Positions 7,128 through 15,248 of a stretch of DNA of 19,776 bases are shown piece after piece. Source of the DNA: Nitrospirota bacterium (GTDB lineage: Bacteria > Nitrospirota > Nitrospiria > Nitrospirales > UBA8639); assembly GCA_029865515.1 (NCBI GenBank), contig JAOUGQ010000019.1, positions 1-19,776 of the forward strand, read 5' to 3'. The position numbers were made by a program, and so were the translations under genes. The notes below the pieces were generated by a model. That model did no database searches, was not told the origin of the DNA, and saw nothing but the letters and a program-made list of their open reading frames with translations. Positions within the stretch are counted from its first letter, which is position 1. The number at the start of each line of letters is the position of its first letter.

Positions 7128-7595
7128 ATGGCCGTTTGGCTCCGTACTCACCTCCGACGAACGTCCGTTCGACCCAAGACCTTGCGCCAGTTGACGCAAT
7201 CCGTGTTAGAACATGCAGGGCATCCATCCGTCCACCTGAGTCTGACTCTGGTCGGAATAACCCGCATGCAGAGACTCAACCGGACGTACCGGCAGCGTGA
7301 CTATGCGACCGATGTGCTAGCGTTCCCGATGCAGGATGCCTCGCAATCGCCGTTGGCCTTCGTGGGAGATGTGGTGATTTGTATGCCCGTAGCGCTTTCC
7401 CAGGCCTCAAAGTTTGGCAACTCCCCCGATGAAGAACTCCTGCGTTTACTCATCCATGGGACCCTTCACCTTTTGGGATATGACCATGAAACGACCGAAC
7501 GGGAGGCCAAACGGATGAAGCGAAAAGAGCAAGCGATCTTTCGCGGCCTGATGCCTGTTCCCCATCTTCTCACCACAGCATGCACCGGTCTCTGA
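7128..7595 (+). CDS. ybeY: Endoribonuclease YbeY
   Basis: 155 residues, normal length. YbeY is a zinc-dependent single-strand endoribonuclease needed for 16S rRNA 3'-end maturation and 70S quality control. The signature HGTLHLLGYDH gives the three zinc-binding histidines H110, H114 and H120. The upstream strand with FVGDVVI and the TDVLAFP segment are also typical. The ATG is six bases after the phoH stop; an ATG overlapping that stop is out of frame. The pairing with phoH is the classic arrangement, and the two proteins are functionally linked in several bacteria. ftsY follows after 28 bases. Confidence 0.95.
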   Translation: MAVWLRTHLRRTSVRPKTLRQLTQSVLEHAGHPSVHLSLTLVGITRMQRLNRTYRQRDYATDVLAFPMQDASQSPLAFVGDVVICMPVALSQASKFGNSPDEELLRLLIHGTLHLLGYDHETTEREAKRMKRKEQAIFRGLMPVPHLLTTACTGL

Positions 7596-7623
7596 GCTTT
7601 CAATTGTATTCGGGAAATAAACC

Positions 7624-8550
7624 ATGAGCTGGATTCAACGTCTTCAAGGGGGATTAGCGAAAACACGCCAGACCATACAAAAATCATTGCGTCGCCTGGG
7701 GCAGGGGCACCTGGATCCCGTCCTCCTGGAAGACGTCGAAGCCGGTCTCCTGCAAGCCGATGTCGGCGTACGCACCGTTGAACAATTTCTTCAGATGGTG
7801 AAAGATCAAACGAGGTTGTTCAATGCCACTGATCCGGTTACCGTCCTCCAGACCCTCCTCATGGACATTCTTCGTAAGGGAGAGACCGAACCCCTGGAAC
7901 AACTCATCCGGCAGGGCCCTCGTCCCTTTATACTCTTGACAGTAGGCATCAATGGCGTCGGCAAAACCACGACCGTCGCCAAACTCGGACATCGGTTCAG
8001 TCAGCATGGGTTAACCACATTGTTTGTCGCCGGCGATACGTTTCGCGCTGCCGCCATCGAACAATTAGATATTTGGGGAAAGCGCACAGGCATCGAGGTC
8101 ATCAAGCACAAGCAGGGCTCCGATCCTGCCGCCGTGGTGTTTGATGGCATTGTCGCCGCAAAAACTCGAAATGTGGATGTTGTCCTCATTGATACCGCCG
8201 GTCGGCTGCACACCAAAATCAATTTGATGGATGAATTGAAGAAAATCAAACGAATCATCGCCCGGGAAATGCCTGGCGCCCCCCACGAAATCCTGCTCGT
8301 TCTTGATGGCACACTCGGACAGAATACCATTGCGCAAGCCCGGCAATTTCATGAGGCCCTCGGGGTGACGGGATTAGCCTTGACCAAACTGGATGGCACA
8401 TCCAGAGGAGGGGTGGTGGTGGCCATCGTGGACGAACTGAAGCTTCCTATTCGTTTGATTGGTGTGGGGGAAGGAGAAGCGGACCTGCAGGACTTCAACG
8501 CGTCTGCATTTGTGGAGGCCTTACTCCCCACAGCAACCCCACCAGCCTAA
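7624..8550 (+). CDS. ftsY: Signal recognition particle receptor FtsY
   Basis: 308 residues: the NG domain only, without the long acidic N-terminal A region of E. coli FtsY, as in many other bacteria. FtsY is the membrane-associated SRP GTPase that docks Ffh-ribosome complexes at the Sec translocon. The N domain occupies about 1-95. The G domain has G1 GINGVGKTTT (108-117), AGDTFRAAA (136-144), G3 DTAGR (190-194), G4 TKLD (254-257) and the closing DGTSRGG. The loop usually reading DATTGQN is DGTLGQN here, a mild variation. The N-terminal helix (WIQRLQGGLAKTRQTIQKSL) is the amphipathic membrane-binding segment. The ribosome site is weak. It is the last gene of the phoH-ybeY-ftsY unit. Confidence 0.95.
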   Translation: MSWIQRLQGGLAKTRQTIQKSLRRLGQGHLDPVLLEDVEAGLLQADVGVRTVEQFLQMVKDQTRLFNATDPVTVLQTLLMDILRKGETEPLEQLIRQGPRPFILLTVGINGVGKTTTVAKLGHRFSQHGLTTLFVAGDTFRAAAIEQLDIWGKRTGIEVIKHKQGSDPAAVVFDGIVAAKTRNVDVVLIDTAGRLHTKINLMDELKKIKRIIAREMPGAPHEILLVLDGTLGQNTIAQARQFHEALGVTGLALTKLDGTSRGGVVVAIVDELKLPIRLIGVGEGEADLQDFNASAFVEALLPTATPPA

Positions 8551-8631
8551 AGCGGCGTAGATTTCATCTTCGACTCAACCATCTGACGGACCAAGAACCC
8601 ATATCCGGAATTGAAAAAAGGAAATTGTATT

Positions 8632-10809
8632 GTGGGTTTCGTTCATCATGCCCTGACCTCACTCATGGCGCTCCCACCGCTCGTCCTATGGATGACCCTG
8701 CTGTGCGTGGCGACGACGGCAAGCCCGCTCGAAGCCAACGCCTCGCCCCCTATTCATCATCAATTACACATCGAACTGGACCCTGACACCCATGCCATTA
8801 CCGGAATAGACAACATCCAGCTTCCCCAGCGATATCGCGCCGACTCATCGGCCTCATTCGTCCTGCACCCCCAACTGACTATTGATCGAGTGGAGTTCAA
8901 TGGCCAATCGCTTCCCGTACCAGCACCCGCTGCAACCCCGACCCTTCAGCCCCCTTCAACGCGTCGTGTTGTAGACATTCCCCTACCGCCCCTTGAACAG
9001 CCAGACCAACCGGTAGTTCTGACTCTTGCGTACCACGGACTGATTGATGATTCGCCAAAAGCCTCCAGTGGCCTTCGCTTTGTGAGACCGGATGACACCA
9101 ACGGACACATTGGACCAAACGGCGTCTATTTAACATTTGAAACATTCTGGTATCCCACATGGGAGCAGACCCTCTCCACGTTTGATCTCACCATCAGCCT
9201 CCCTTCAGACTGGGAAGCGATCACGCAAGGCAGGGAAGGTCCTCACACCATCACCGACGGCCGCCGCACCGCCCAATGGACCATTCCCGTTCCAAGTGAA
9301 GCCCTGACGCTGGCAGCCAATCATTTTACGGTGCACAAACAGGAATGGAATGGCATTCAACTCGCCACCTATCTTTTTCCCGAAGAAGCACACTTGGCTC
9401 CCCAATACCTAGAAGCCACCATCCGCTACCTTCAAAGGTATACCGACCTTCTGGGTCCCTACCCCTTTACAAAATTTGCCGTCGTGGAAAACTTTTTCCC
9501 GAGCGGCCTTGGATTGCCTTCGTTCACCCTTTTAGGCCAGGGGGTGGTGCGGCGCGGATATACCCAACCCTATTCCCTTGGCCATGAAATCGTCCATTCC
9601 TGGTTCGGGAACTCCGTCTTCAATGACTTCGCCAAAGGCAATTGGGTGGAAGGGCTTACCACCTATCTTTCCAATTACTATTATGACGAAGCCACGGGCA
9701 ATCAACAGGAGGCCTTCAACACACGACGCCGGATGGTCTACGAATATAATCTGTATGCAATGCCGGACAAGGAGTATCCGGTCCGGGGATTTCACCACAA
9801 AGAAACCCGCATGGATAATGCAATTGGGTACCAAAAAACAGCCCTGGTGTTTCACATGCTCCGCCAGGAAATGGGAGACGGGGCATTTTTTAACGGGGTT
9901 CGCCGGATTATTCAGGAAGGGACGGGAACCTACCTGGAGTGGAACGATCTTCTCCAGATCTTTTCCAAGGCGGCGGGAAGAGACCTCGGTTGGTTTTTCC
10001 AACAATGGATCGATTGGTCAGGCGCGCCAACCGTGCATATCCAGAATATCATGGTCCGGGAAGATCCTGGGCAACAGGGCCATGTCACAATGACCGGAAC
10101 TATTCTGCAGACCGAACCCGCATTCAAAATCCAGCTTCCCGTTCACCTCGATCTGCATGGGGGACTTACTCATGACACCCTTCTCAACGTTGATCGATCC
10201 ACACAACCATTCACGCTTCATCTCCCGGCGATGCCGACGACCATAGGCATCGATCCCAAACATGATCTTCTGCTCCGCTTTCAACGGGATCAACTCCCGC
10301 CCATGTTAAATAGGTGGGAAACCGATATCCGTCGAATTCTCATCCGACCTCAAACCATGACGCAGGATGAGGAACAAAGCTTGGAAACCTTATTGCAACG
10401 TCTGGATGGGCAAACCGGCGTCGAGACAATCCAAGCCGATAATCCGGTTATTTCCGAACCGGCCTCCTACCTGGTCATCGGACCCTCTGCCCGTCGTCTT
10501 TTGGAATCCGGTTCCTTCAAGAATTGCGACAAGGCCATGGACATCCAACCGGGGCAGATCTCCATCAGGCAACAAGCATTCGAGGGCCCGGAAATGGCCT
10601 TCCTGATTTCCTGCCCCCATCCTCGTATGGCCGAACATACCGTAACCTTCTTTTTCGGATGGTCTCCGGAAGCGGTCACGCCCGTTTCACGACTGTTGTT
10701 TTTTTACGGGTGGGATAGTTATCTTGTGTTCAAGCAAGGGAAGGTGATTGCCCGCGGGATGTTTCAGCCCGTAGACTCTGCAAACAAATTGATCATCCCG
10801 ACACCATGA
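8632..10809 (+). CDS. Exported M1-family-like metallopeptidase, atypical
   Basis: 725 residues from the GTG at 8632, preferred because AAGGA lies nine bases upstream; a TTG at 8611 would add seven residues. A signal peptide is present (hydrophobic about 9-30, cleavage likely near ATTA or EANA). The N-terminal beta-rich domain (about 35-215) resembles the M1 saddle domain. The zinc site is HEIVH (318-322), with the third ligand probably Glu340 in NWVEGLTTY, a spacing of 17 residues instead of the usual 18. The aminopeptidase GxMEN motif is missing; the equivalent stretch reads ENFFPSGLGLPSF, so classical N-terminal exopeptidase activity is doubtful. After about residue 565 comes a C-terminal domain I do not recognise. 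It probably acts in the periplasm. It begins about 80 bases after ftsY. Confidence 0.85.
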   Translation: MGFVHHALTSLMALPPLVLWMTLLCVATTASPLEANASPPIHHQLHIELDPDTHAITGIDNIQLPQRYRADSSASFVLHPQLTIDRVEFNGQSLPVPAPAATPTLQPPSTRRVVDIPLPPLEQPDQPVVLTLAYHGLIDDSPKASSGLRFVRPDDTNGHIGPNGVYLTFETFWYPTWEQTLSTFDLTISLPSDWEAITQGREGPHTITDGRRTAQWTIPVPSEALTLAANHFTVHKQEWNGIQLATYLFPEEAHLAPQYLEATIRYLQRYTDLLGPYPFTKFAVVENFFPSGLGLPSFTLLGQGVVRRGYTQPYSLGHEIVHSWFGNSVFNDFAKGNWVEGLTTYLSNYYYDEATGNQQEAFNTRRRMVYEYNLYAMPDKEYPVRGFHHKETRMDNAIGYQKTALVFHMLRQEMGDGAFFNGVRRIIQEGTGTYLEWNDLLQIFSKAAGRDLGWFFQQWIDWSGAPTVHIQNIMVREDPGQQGHVTMTGTILQTEPAFKIQLPVHLDLHGGLTHDTLLNVDRSTQPFTLHLPAMPTTIGIDPKHDLLLRFQRDQLPPMLNRWETDIRRILIRPQTMTQDEEQSLETLLQRLDGQTGVETIQADNPVISEPASYLVIGPSARRLLESGSFKNCDKAMDIQPGQISIRQQAFEGPEMAFLISCPHPRMAEHTVTFFFGWSPEAVTPVSRLLFFYGWDSYLVFKQGKVIARGMFQPVDSANKLIIPTP

Positions 10810-10920
10810 GGCGTATTAATGCAAAAAGAACAAATTCATACTATCAGCAGTCAGGTTCCCTCTTGTGCCAGGAGGGAGTATGAGAAGGTAACTGTGCCCA
10901 CTGTGACCTGGAGATTCAGA

Positions 10921-12006
10921 ATGAAATTTCTGACAGCAATAGCGACCTGGACCATCATATTCTTACTTGTGGATTCCCCAGGATGGGCTGAGGAGCCACC
11001 GACAGCGACCACGCAACAAATCCGACCGGAACCCCACTTGGCCAATATCCGGCAACTCACATTTTCCGGGAAAAATGCGGAAGCGTATTTTTCCCCGGAC
11101 GGCTATAAACTTGTATACCAATCCACCTTGGAACCGGACGGCAAAACTTTGCGATCCTGCTATCAGATTTACACAATGAATCTTGATGGCTCCAGTGTCA
11201 GCCGGGTCAGTACGGGGCTTGGCGGCACCACTTGCGGATATTTTTTCCCGGGAAGCCGGCGTGTTCTGTTTTCCTCGACCCATCACAACAGCCCCTATTG
11301 TCCACCTGTCCCTCAACGGACCGAACGCTACCGGTGGGCTCTCGATAATTATGACATTTTCTCCATCAACGTCGGAGCCCGTGACTTGCAACGATTGACG
11401 ACCAACCCGGGCTACGATGCCGAAGCCACCATCTCGCCGGACGGAAGAAGTATTGTGTTTACCTCCGTGCGAGATGGAGATTTAGATGTGTACTCCATGG
11501 ATATCGACGGAACCAGAGTGCAACGGCTGACGGAAGAAGTCGGGTATGATGGCGGAGCCTTTTTTTCTCCCGACAGCAAACGCATTGTCTATCGGGCCCA
11601 CCATCCGACAGCCGACGAAGAGGTGAAGGCCTATCGTGAGCTGCTCACTCAAAACCTTGTGGAACCCACAAATTTAGAAATCTTCATCATGAATGCCGAT
11701 GGCTCCAACAAGACGCAGGTGACTCACAACGGGCGATCCAACTTTGCCCCGTTTTTTCTTCCTGATGGCAAACGAATCATCTATTCCTCCAATGTGTCGA
11801 CACCGGTCGACCATCAAGGGCGTCCATCTTTTCACTTGCACGTCATCAACGAGGATGGCACTCATCCCGAACAAATTACCTTCAATGGACACTTCAACAG
11901 TTTTCCGATGTTCTCACCTGACAAAAAACAATTGGTATGGTCGTCTGATCGGAATGCAGCCAACCCACACGAATTCAATATCTTTCTCGCAGACTGGGTG
12001 CCGTAG
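10921..12006 (+). CDS. Exported TolB-like beta-propeller protein (PD40 repeats)
   Basis: 361 residues from the ATG at 10921, chosen because it begins a clean signal peptide (MKFLTAIATWTIIFLLV, cleavage near GWA/EE) and has GGAG nine bases upstream; the frame is open farther back but that part is polar. About six PD40/WD40-like blades carry the FSPDG-type motif (near residues 57, 109, 171, 214, and twice more toward the end), as in the TolB propeller. Three cysteines (about C80, C105, C127) may form a disulfide. It lacks the N-terminal TolB domain and has no pal or tolA beside it, so it is unlikely to be the Tol-system TolB itself. A binding or scaffolding role in the periplasm is likely. It lies 111 bases after the M1-like gene. 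Confidence 0.85.
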   Translation: MKFLTAIATWTIIFLLVDSPGWAEEPPTATTQQIRPEPHLANIRQLTFSGKNAEAYFSPDGYKLVYQSTLEPDGKTLRSCYQIYTMNLDGSSVSRVSTGLGGTTCGYFFPGSRRVLFSSTHHNSPYCPPVPQRTERYRWALDNYDIFSINVGARDLQRLTTNPGYDAEATISPDGRSIVFTSVRDGDLDVYSMDIDGTRVQRLTEEVGYDGGAFFSPDSKRIVYRAHHPTADEEVKAYRELLTQNLVEPTNLEIFIMNADGSNKTQVTHNGRSNFAPFFLPDGKRIIYSSNVSTPVDHQGRPSFHLHVINEDGTHPEQITFNGHFNSFPMFSPDKKQLVWSSDRNAANPHEFNIFLADWVP

Positions 12007-12155
12007 ACTAACGGATTGCCCGGACGCCTGGAATTCCATTTAGTGGCGTTCCTCCTCCATTATGTCAGGGGAGAATAAAGCAAAGTCGTATTGCGGTTTG
12101 CATCTTCACGAGGAAGATTGAAAGGTTATTTGAACATTTTCCTTCTCCCAATCCT

Positions 12156-13274
12156 GTGACTGACCAACCGCCCTCACCTCCATCCGCATCTCCACCTCTC
12201 CCGCGTTTCCTCATCACCCATACCAACCTTTGGATTACTGGAATGTCTACAAGTCTCCTTCTTGGCCTGTTGTATTATCTTTCCCAGTTGGATTTTCCCA
12301 CCCTCCAGATCATGCGAACCTTCACACATCCGCTCATCGACCAAATTGGAGATGCAGGAAATAGGCTAGGAGACGGGCTCACGCTGGTGCTCATTTCATT
12401 GGGAATTGGTGCGGTGGGCTTTCGGCTGGCTTGGCCTTCCTGGAAATCTGCCTGTATTCACACCTTGCTCGCTCACGGGGTAGCCGGACTCTTCACACAA
12501 ATTTTGAAACATACCATCGGCCGCCCTCGCCCCAGACTCATGGTTGGTCAGGACTGGGACATGGCACCTTCCTTTGAGAAGGGATTCGACTCCTTCCCAT
12601 CCGGTCATACCACCGCCTCGTTTGCCGTGGCAACCGTCCTTGCACACTATTTTCCAACAGGCAAAATAGTGTGGTTCGGGTTAGCTGCATTTGTAGGAAC
12701 CTGCCGTGTCATTAAAGGGTCACATTTCCCTACGGATGTCCTTGGTGGTCTGCTGGTGGGGATCGTCACAGGACTGGCCATCGTCCATCCTCCTCACAAA
12801 TGGAAGGAGGTCTCCCGGCAAGCTCTCTCACATGGTCTCCCCTGGCTGGTTACCGCCTTCGGCCTGGTATGGATTCTCGTTCCGCATCCAGGCATTGAAT
12901 TGGAACCCTCCCTCTCACTCTTCCTGGGTCTAACGGCTATCGTGACAGGATTAGGTCTCCGACTCTTGTGGATACGCGACCTGTCCCACGGAGGATCCAC
13001 ATCTCAAAGGCATTCGCCCCCTCAATGGCCGCGCCTACTCATGGGTCTTGGCTTAGCGACCACGACAGGAAGTGCCGTGATTCTTGGAGCAAGTCTGTTG
13101 GCAGGAATCATCTGGCAAATGGGCAATTCACTCAATCAATTGCATCAAGAGGGCGGAGGCTCAGACCATTGGCTTGGCCCAAAGCCCATCTGGACCGAAG
13201 CCGCCTTAGGAATCGGCATGTTCCTTATGGCACTCCTAGCCTTCTCCGTCCGTTCCTGGTTTCTCATCTCCTAG
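12156..13274 (+). CDS. Membrane PAP2-family phosphatase
   Basis: 372 residues, integral membrane. The three phosphatase signatures are present: K118-x6-R125-P126, PSGH at 148-151, and R184-x5-H190-x3-D194 (the usual Ser before the Arg is Cys183). Such enzymes dephosphorylate lipid phosphates such as undecaprenyl pyrophosphate or phosphatidate at the periplasmic face. The N-terminal ~20 residues are Pro/Ser-rich. The catalytic core is about 25-215. A C-terminal extension of some 150 residues adds about four further hydrophobic segments. The GTG start has no visible ribosome site; an ATG at codon 30 would cut into the first membrane helix. The substrate cannot be inferred from the sequence. It is 149 bases after the TolB-like gene, where I see no strong terminator. 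Confidence 0.88.
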   Translation: MTDQPPSPPSASPPLPRFLITHTNLWITGMSTSLLLGLLYYLSQLDFPTLQIMRTFTHPLIDQIGDAGNRLGDGLTLVLISLGIGAVGFRLAWPSWKSACIHTLLAHGVAGLFTQILKHTIGRPRPRLMVGQDWDMAPSFEKGFDSFPSGHTTASFAVATVLAHYFPTGKIVWFGLAAFVGTCRVIKGSHFPTDVLGGLLVGIVTGLAIVHPPHKWKEVSRQALSHGLPWLVTAFGLVWILVPHPGIELEPSLSLFLGLTAIVTGLGLRLLWIRDLSHGGSTSQRHSPPQWPRLLMGLGLATTTGSAVILGASLLAGIIWQMGNSLNQLHQEGGGSDHWLGPKPIWTEAALGIGMFLMALLAFSVRSWFLIS

Positions 13275-13439
13275 CCTGGTTCCGGCTCAAAACAATCCGA
13301 TCCCTCCTAGGAATGGACGAAACCTCTCTTCCCTCCCTGAATTATGCTACATCATACGTTCAGATTTATTAATTCTTCCGGGTTTTCCATTGACCACCCG
13401 CAATTGAAGGACCCCACAACACATCTCTTCACCTTTGCC

Positions 13440-13468
13440 TTGAAACTCGTTGCCGTAGAGGTTATATA
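13440..13468 (+). promoter_or_regulatory. Sigma70-like promoter of the methyltransferase gene
   Basis: TTGAAA (13440-13445) and TATATA (13463-13468) are separated by 17 bases: -35 five of six, -10 four of six. The leader would be about 35 bases. The heptamer TTGAACG occurs twice just downstream (about 13470 and 13484). Confidence 0.55.
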
Positions 13469-13508
13469 TTGAACGTTTTCGAGTTGAACGCCGTTTGAAG
13501 ACTCAACC

Positions 13509-14294
13509 ATGAATGAAAGAGTGACAACAATGAATGATCGATCAACAGATCAAATACAACCCTCCAATGGGCCAAGGCTATTTTGCCTCCTGATTGTGGC
13601 TTTTCTCGCCAGTCTGACTGCAAGCTGCGCACACCAACCATGGGATATCAACAGATATATTGAAGCCCTTGAACGACCCGAACGAGATCAGTATCAACAA
13701 CCAGAAAAAGTCATCGAAGCCCTGAGCATCAATCCCGGCATGATGGTGATTGATATCGGGGCAGGCTCAGGCTATTTCACCCGGCGCCTGGCAAAAGCCG
13801 TGGGGGACACGGGACAGGTTATCGCGATTGATATCGAGCAGAAAATGTTGAATTACAACAGACGAGAGTTGGAAAAACTCGGGCTCGACAAAAGAGTCCG
13901 TTTCATTCTGGCCGGATCAGAATCTCCTTCATTTTCTGGGAACAACGCGGGCATCGTGTTCTTGTGCGATGTCTATCATCACTTAGAAGACCATGTCGTT
14001 TATTTAGCCAACATCAAGCCCGCACTCACCCAAAATGGGCGTGTGGTCATCATCGACTACTACACCGATGAGCGGTCTGGCACACTCGGCTTCTCGAAAC
14101 GCCACCTTGTTCCGAGAGAACAAGTCATCAAGGATATGGAACAAGCCGGGTATACCCTCTCCAAAGAACACACCTTCCTATCCCGTCAATACTTCATGGA
14201 ATTTATCCCAAAGAAACAAAGTGATGCCCTGCTTGAGGACAAAGATAGGGACTTGATTGCCAGACCTGACCCGTATTCTCTTTTAAAGGGCTAG
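13509..14294 (+). CDS. Class I SAM-dependent methyltransferase with lipoprotein-like signal
   Basis: 261 residues. A hydrophobic stretch (about 24-39) ends in LTASC with Cys40, a plausible though not ideal lipobox, after a rather long polar n-region. The Rossmann methyltransferase fold follows: motif I VIDIGAGSGYF (80-90), the acidic end of strand 2 (IAID, D108), and CDVYHHLED (153-161). This layout recalls predicted methyltransferases with signal peptides, whose substrates are unknown. If exported, SAM supply would be a problem, so membrane tethering on the cytoplasmic side is an alternative. Start ATG at 13509; Met8 (13530) is an equally credible start and would shorten the n-region. It has its own promoter candidate and is convergent with the decayed gene downstream. 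Confidence 0.85.
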   Translation: MNERVTTMNDRSTDQIQPSNGPRLFCLLIVAFLASLTASCAHQPWDINRYIEALERPERDQYQQPEKVIEALSINPGMMVIDIGAGSGYFTRRLAKAVGDTGQVIAIDIEQKMLNYNRRELEKLGLDKRVRFILAGSESPSFSGNNAGIVFLCDVYHHLEDHVVYLANIKPALTQNGRVVIIDYYTDERSGTLGFSKRHLVPREQVIKDMEQAGYTLSKEHTFLSRQYFMEFIPKKQSDALLEDKDRDLIARPDPYSLLKG

Positions 14295-14338
14295 GCAGGG
14301 GGTAGATTCGGTATATCATGAACTGTGACATATATGGA

Positions 14339-14853
14339 CTACAGCTTCTCGATTAGCGCACAAGCTGCCTGCCAGTTTTCGTTCGAAAATGACCAAGGGA
14401 CCTCCCGAGCGTTGATGAACTTTGCCCATCGACCACACGCGCCGGAACCTCATACTTGCGGCGTTCCTTTTCAGAACTCTACTTGGGAATCGGGTATCGC
14501 CCAACCCACTCGATCAACGAACTAAGGCGCTCCAAGAGAAGGTATTCTTCATCAAATAGCAGATAGCCCGATCCAAGGAACTTGCGAGCGATATCTTACA
14601 GCCTATGCGTGTAGAAAGGCATTTCGCCGCTAACGCCGAGAGCAAAATCACCCTGAATTGCCATGGCCTTCAGGAGCAGCTCGATTCCAGTTGCGACAAG
14701 GAAGCCAGCCGGTGTAATTAAATTCAGGTCCTGTGTAGAACCAGTCTTTCGAAGCAAATTTTGGTGCGCAACGATATACCCCTCCCAGCATTCCAAAGCT
14801 CCTGCGAAGATGCCGCGCAAGTGGCACTCCCATTGCCCATGATCAGCAGCTAA
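14339..14853 (-). pseudogene. Decayed gene resembling a HEPN-type protein
   Basis: Reading the minus strand, coherent protein sequence starts after a TAA (14854-14856) with no start codon, runs through ALECWEGYIVAHQNLL and GFLVATGIELLLKAMAIQ, then meets TAA (14596-14598). The same frame continues as DIARKFLGSGYLLFDEEYLL and LIEWVGRYPIPK, then meets TAG. After about 14440 the sense moves to another frame: GRWAKFINAREVPWSF, then NENWQAACALIEKL and a stop at 14339-14341. Two nonsense codons, a frameshift and a missing N-terminus make it a pseudogene. The helical IELLLKA segment followed by GRYP recalls HEPN-fold proteins often found in defence or toxin loci; this is a family impression only. It lies in an otherwise gene-poor stretch, as expected for accessory DNA. 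Confidence 0.72.
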
Positions 14854-14868
14854 TTAAGTCCCAAAATT

Positions 14869-14886
14869 TTTCGTCAATCGACGAAA
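14869..14886. repeat. Inverted repeat upstream of the pseudogene
   Basis: TTTCGTC (14869-14875) and GACGAAA (14880-14886) form a 7-base dyad with a four-base centre, just 5' of the decayed minus-strand gene. It could be a relict operator; there is no proper T-run for a terminator. Confidence 0.4.
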
Positions 14887-14995
14887 TATGTCAAGATGAC
14901 ATAATCATTATTTGCCTTGAGGTTGTTGCGGATAGGGCCCTTATGAGAGAAAACGAAAGTCGGTACTAACCCAGGAACTGATGGAAGAAAATTCA

Positions 14996-15018
14996 TCCTT
15001 CCATGCGGCATGGAAGGA
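14996..15018. repeat. Perfect 23-base palindrome
   Basis: Arms TCCTTCCATGC (14996-15006) and GCATGGAAGGA (15008-15018) flank a single central base. On the minus strand it is followed by TGAATTTTC, so it could weakly terminate transcription from the peroxidase side. Alternatively it is a protein-binding dyad. Confidence 0.55.
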
Positions 15019-15037
15019 AACACCTATTCATACCTCC

Positions 15038-15217
15038 CTATGGTTTTGGAAGTGAAGCAGACGCGGAGGGTCGTCTCACTTTTTTAGAACGCATGACCGG
15101 ATCACTAGCCTGCGCCTTCCTCCGGGGTTGGCTGGCTTCCGTAATAGTCCCATCGTCCACAGCCTTCTGAAGGCAGCGCACCTCATTGGAAAAAACAAAA
15201 GGGGCACTCCCTTCCAT
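15038..15217 (-). CDS. Doubtful small ORF downstream of the peroxidase
   Basis: 59 codons from the ATG at 15217, on the same strand and about 30 bases after the peroxidase stop. GGAGAG lies only about one base before the ATG, too close for a good ribosome site; a TTG at 15226 would add three residues. The product is basic, with a Lys/Arg/Ser-rich tail (MRSKKVRRPSASASLPKP), no membrane helix and no recognised domain. It could be a small co-transcribed gene, the remnant of a larger one, or chance. Confidence 0.25.
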   Translation of the reverse strand: MEGSAPFVFSNEVRCLQKAVDDGTITEASQPRRKAQASDPVMRSKKVRRPSASASLPKP

Positions 15218-15248
15218 TCTCTCCAAGGAGTTGCTGGAAGACTGATGC

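Noticed and set aside
7624..7700. FtsY as truncated because it lacks the acidic A domain
   Set aside because: NG-only FtsY is common outside enterobacteria, and the N domain is complete here.
9532..10005. 157-codon minus-strand ORF
   Set aside because: It is wholly antisense to the M1-like peptidase, whose zinc motif and signal peptide are clear.
10819..10920. 34-residue extension of the TolB-like protein
   Set aside because: It would hide the signal peptide that begins at 10921, which also has a good ribosome site.
10963..11391. 142-codon minus-strand ORF
   Set aside because: It is antisense to the TolB-like propeller and has no recognisable domain.
12102..12118. ATCTTC/GAAGAT hairpin as a terminator after the TolB-like gene
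   Set aside because: The stem is AT-rich and short, with no T-run after it.
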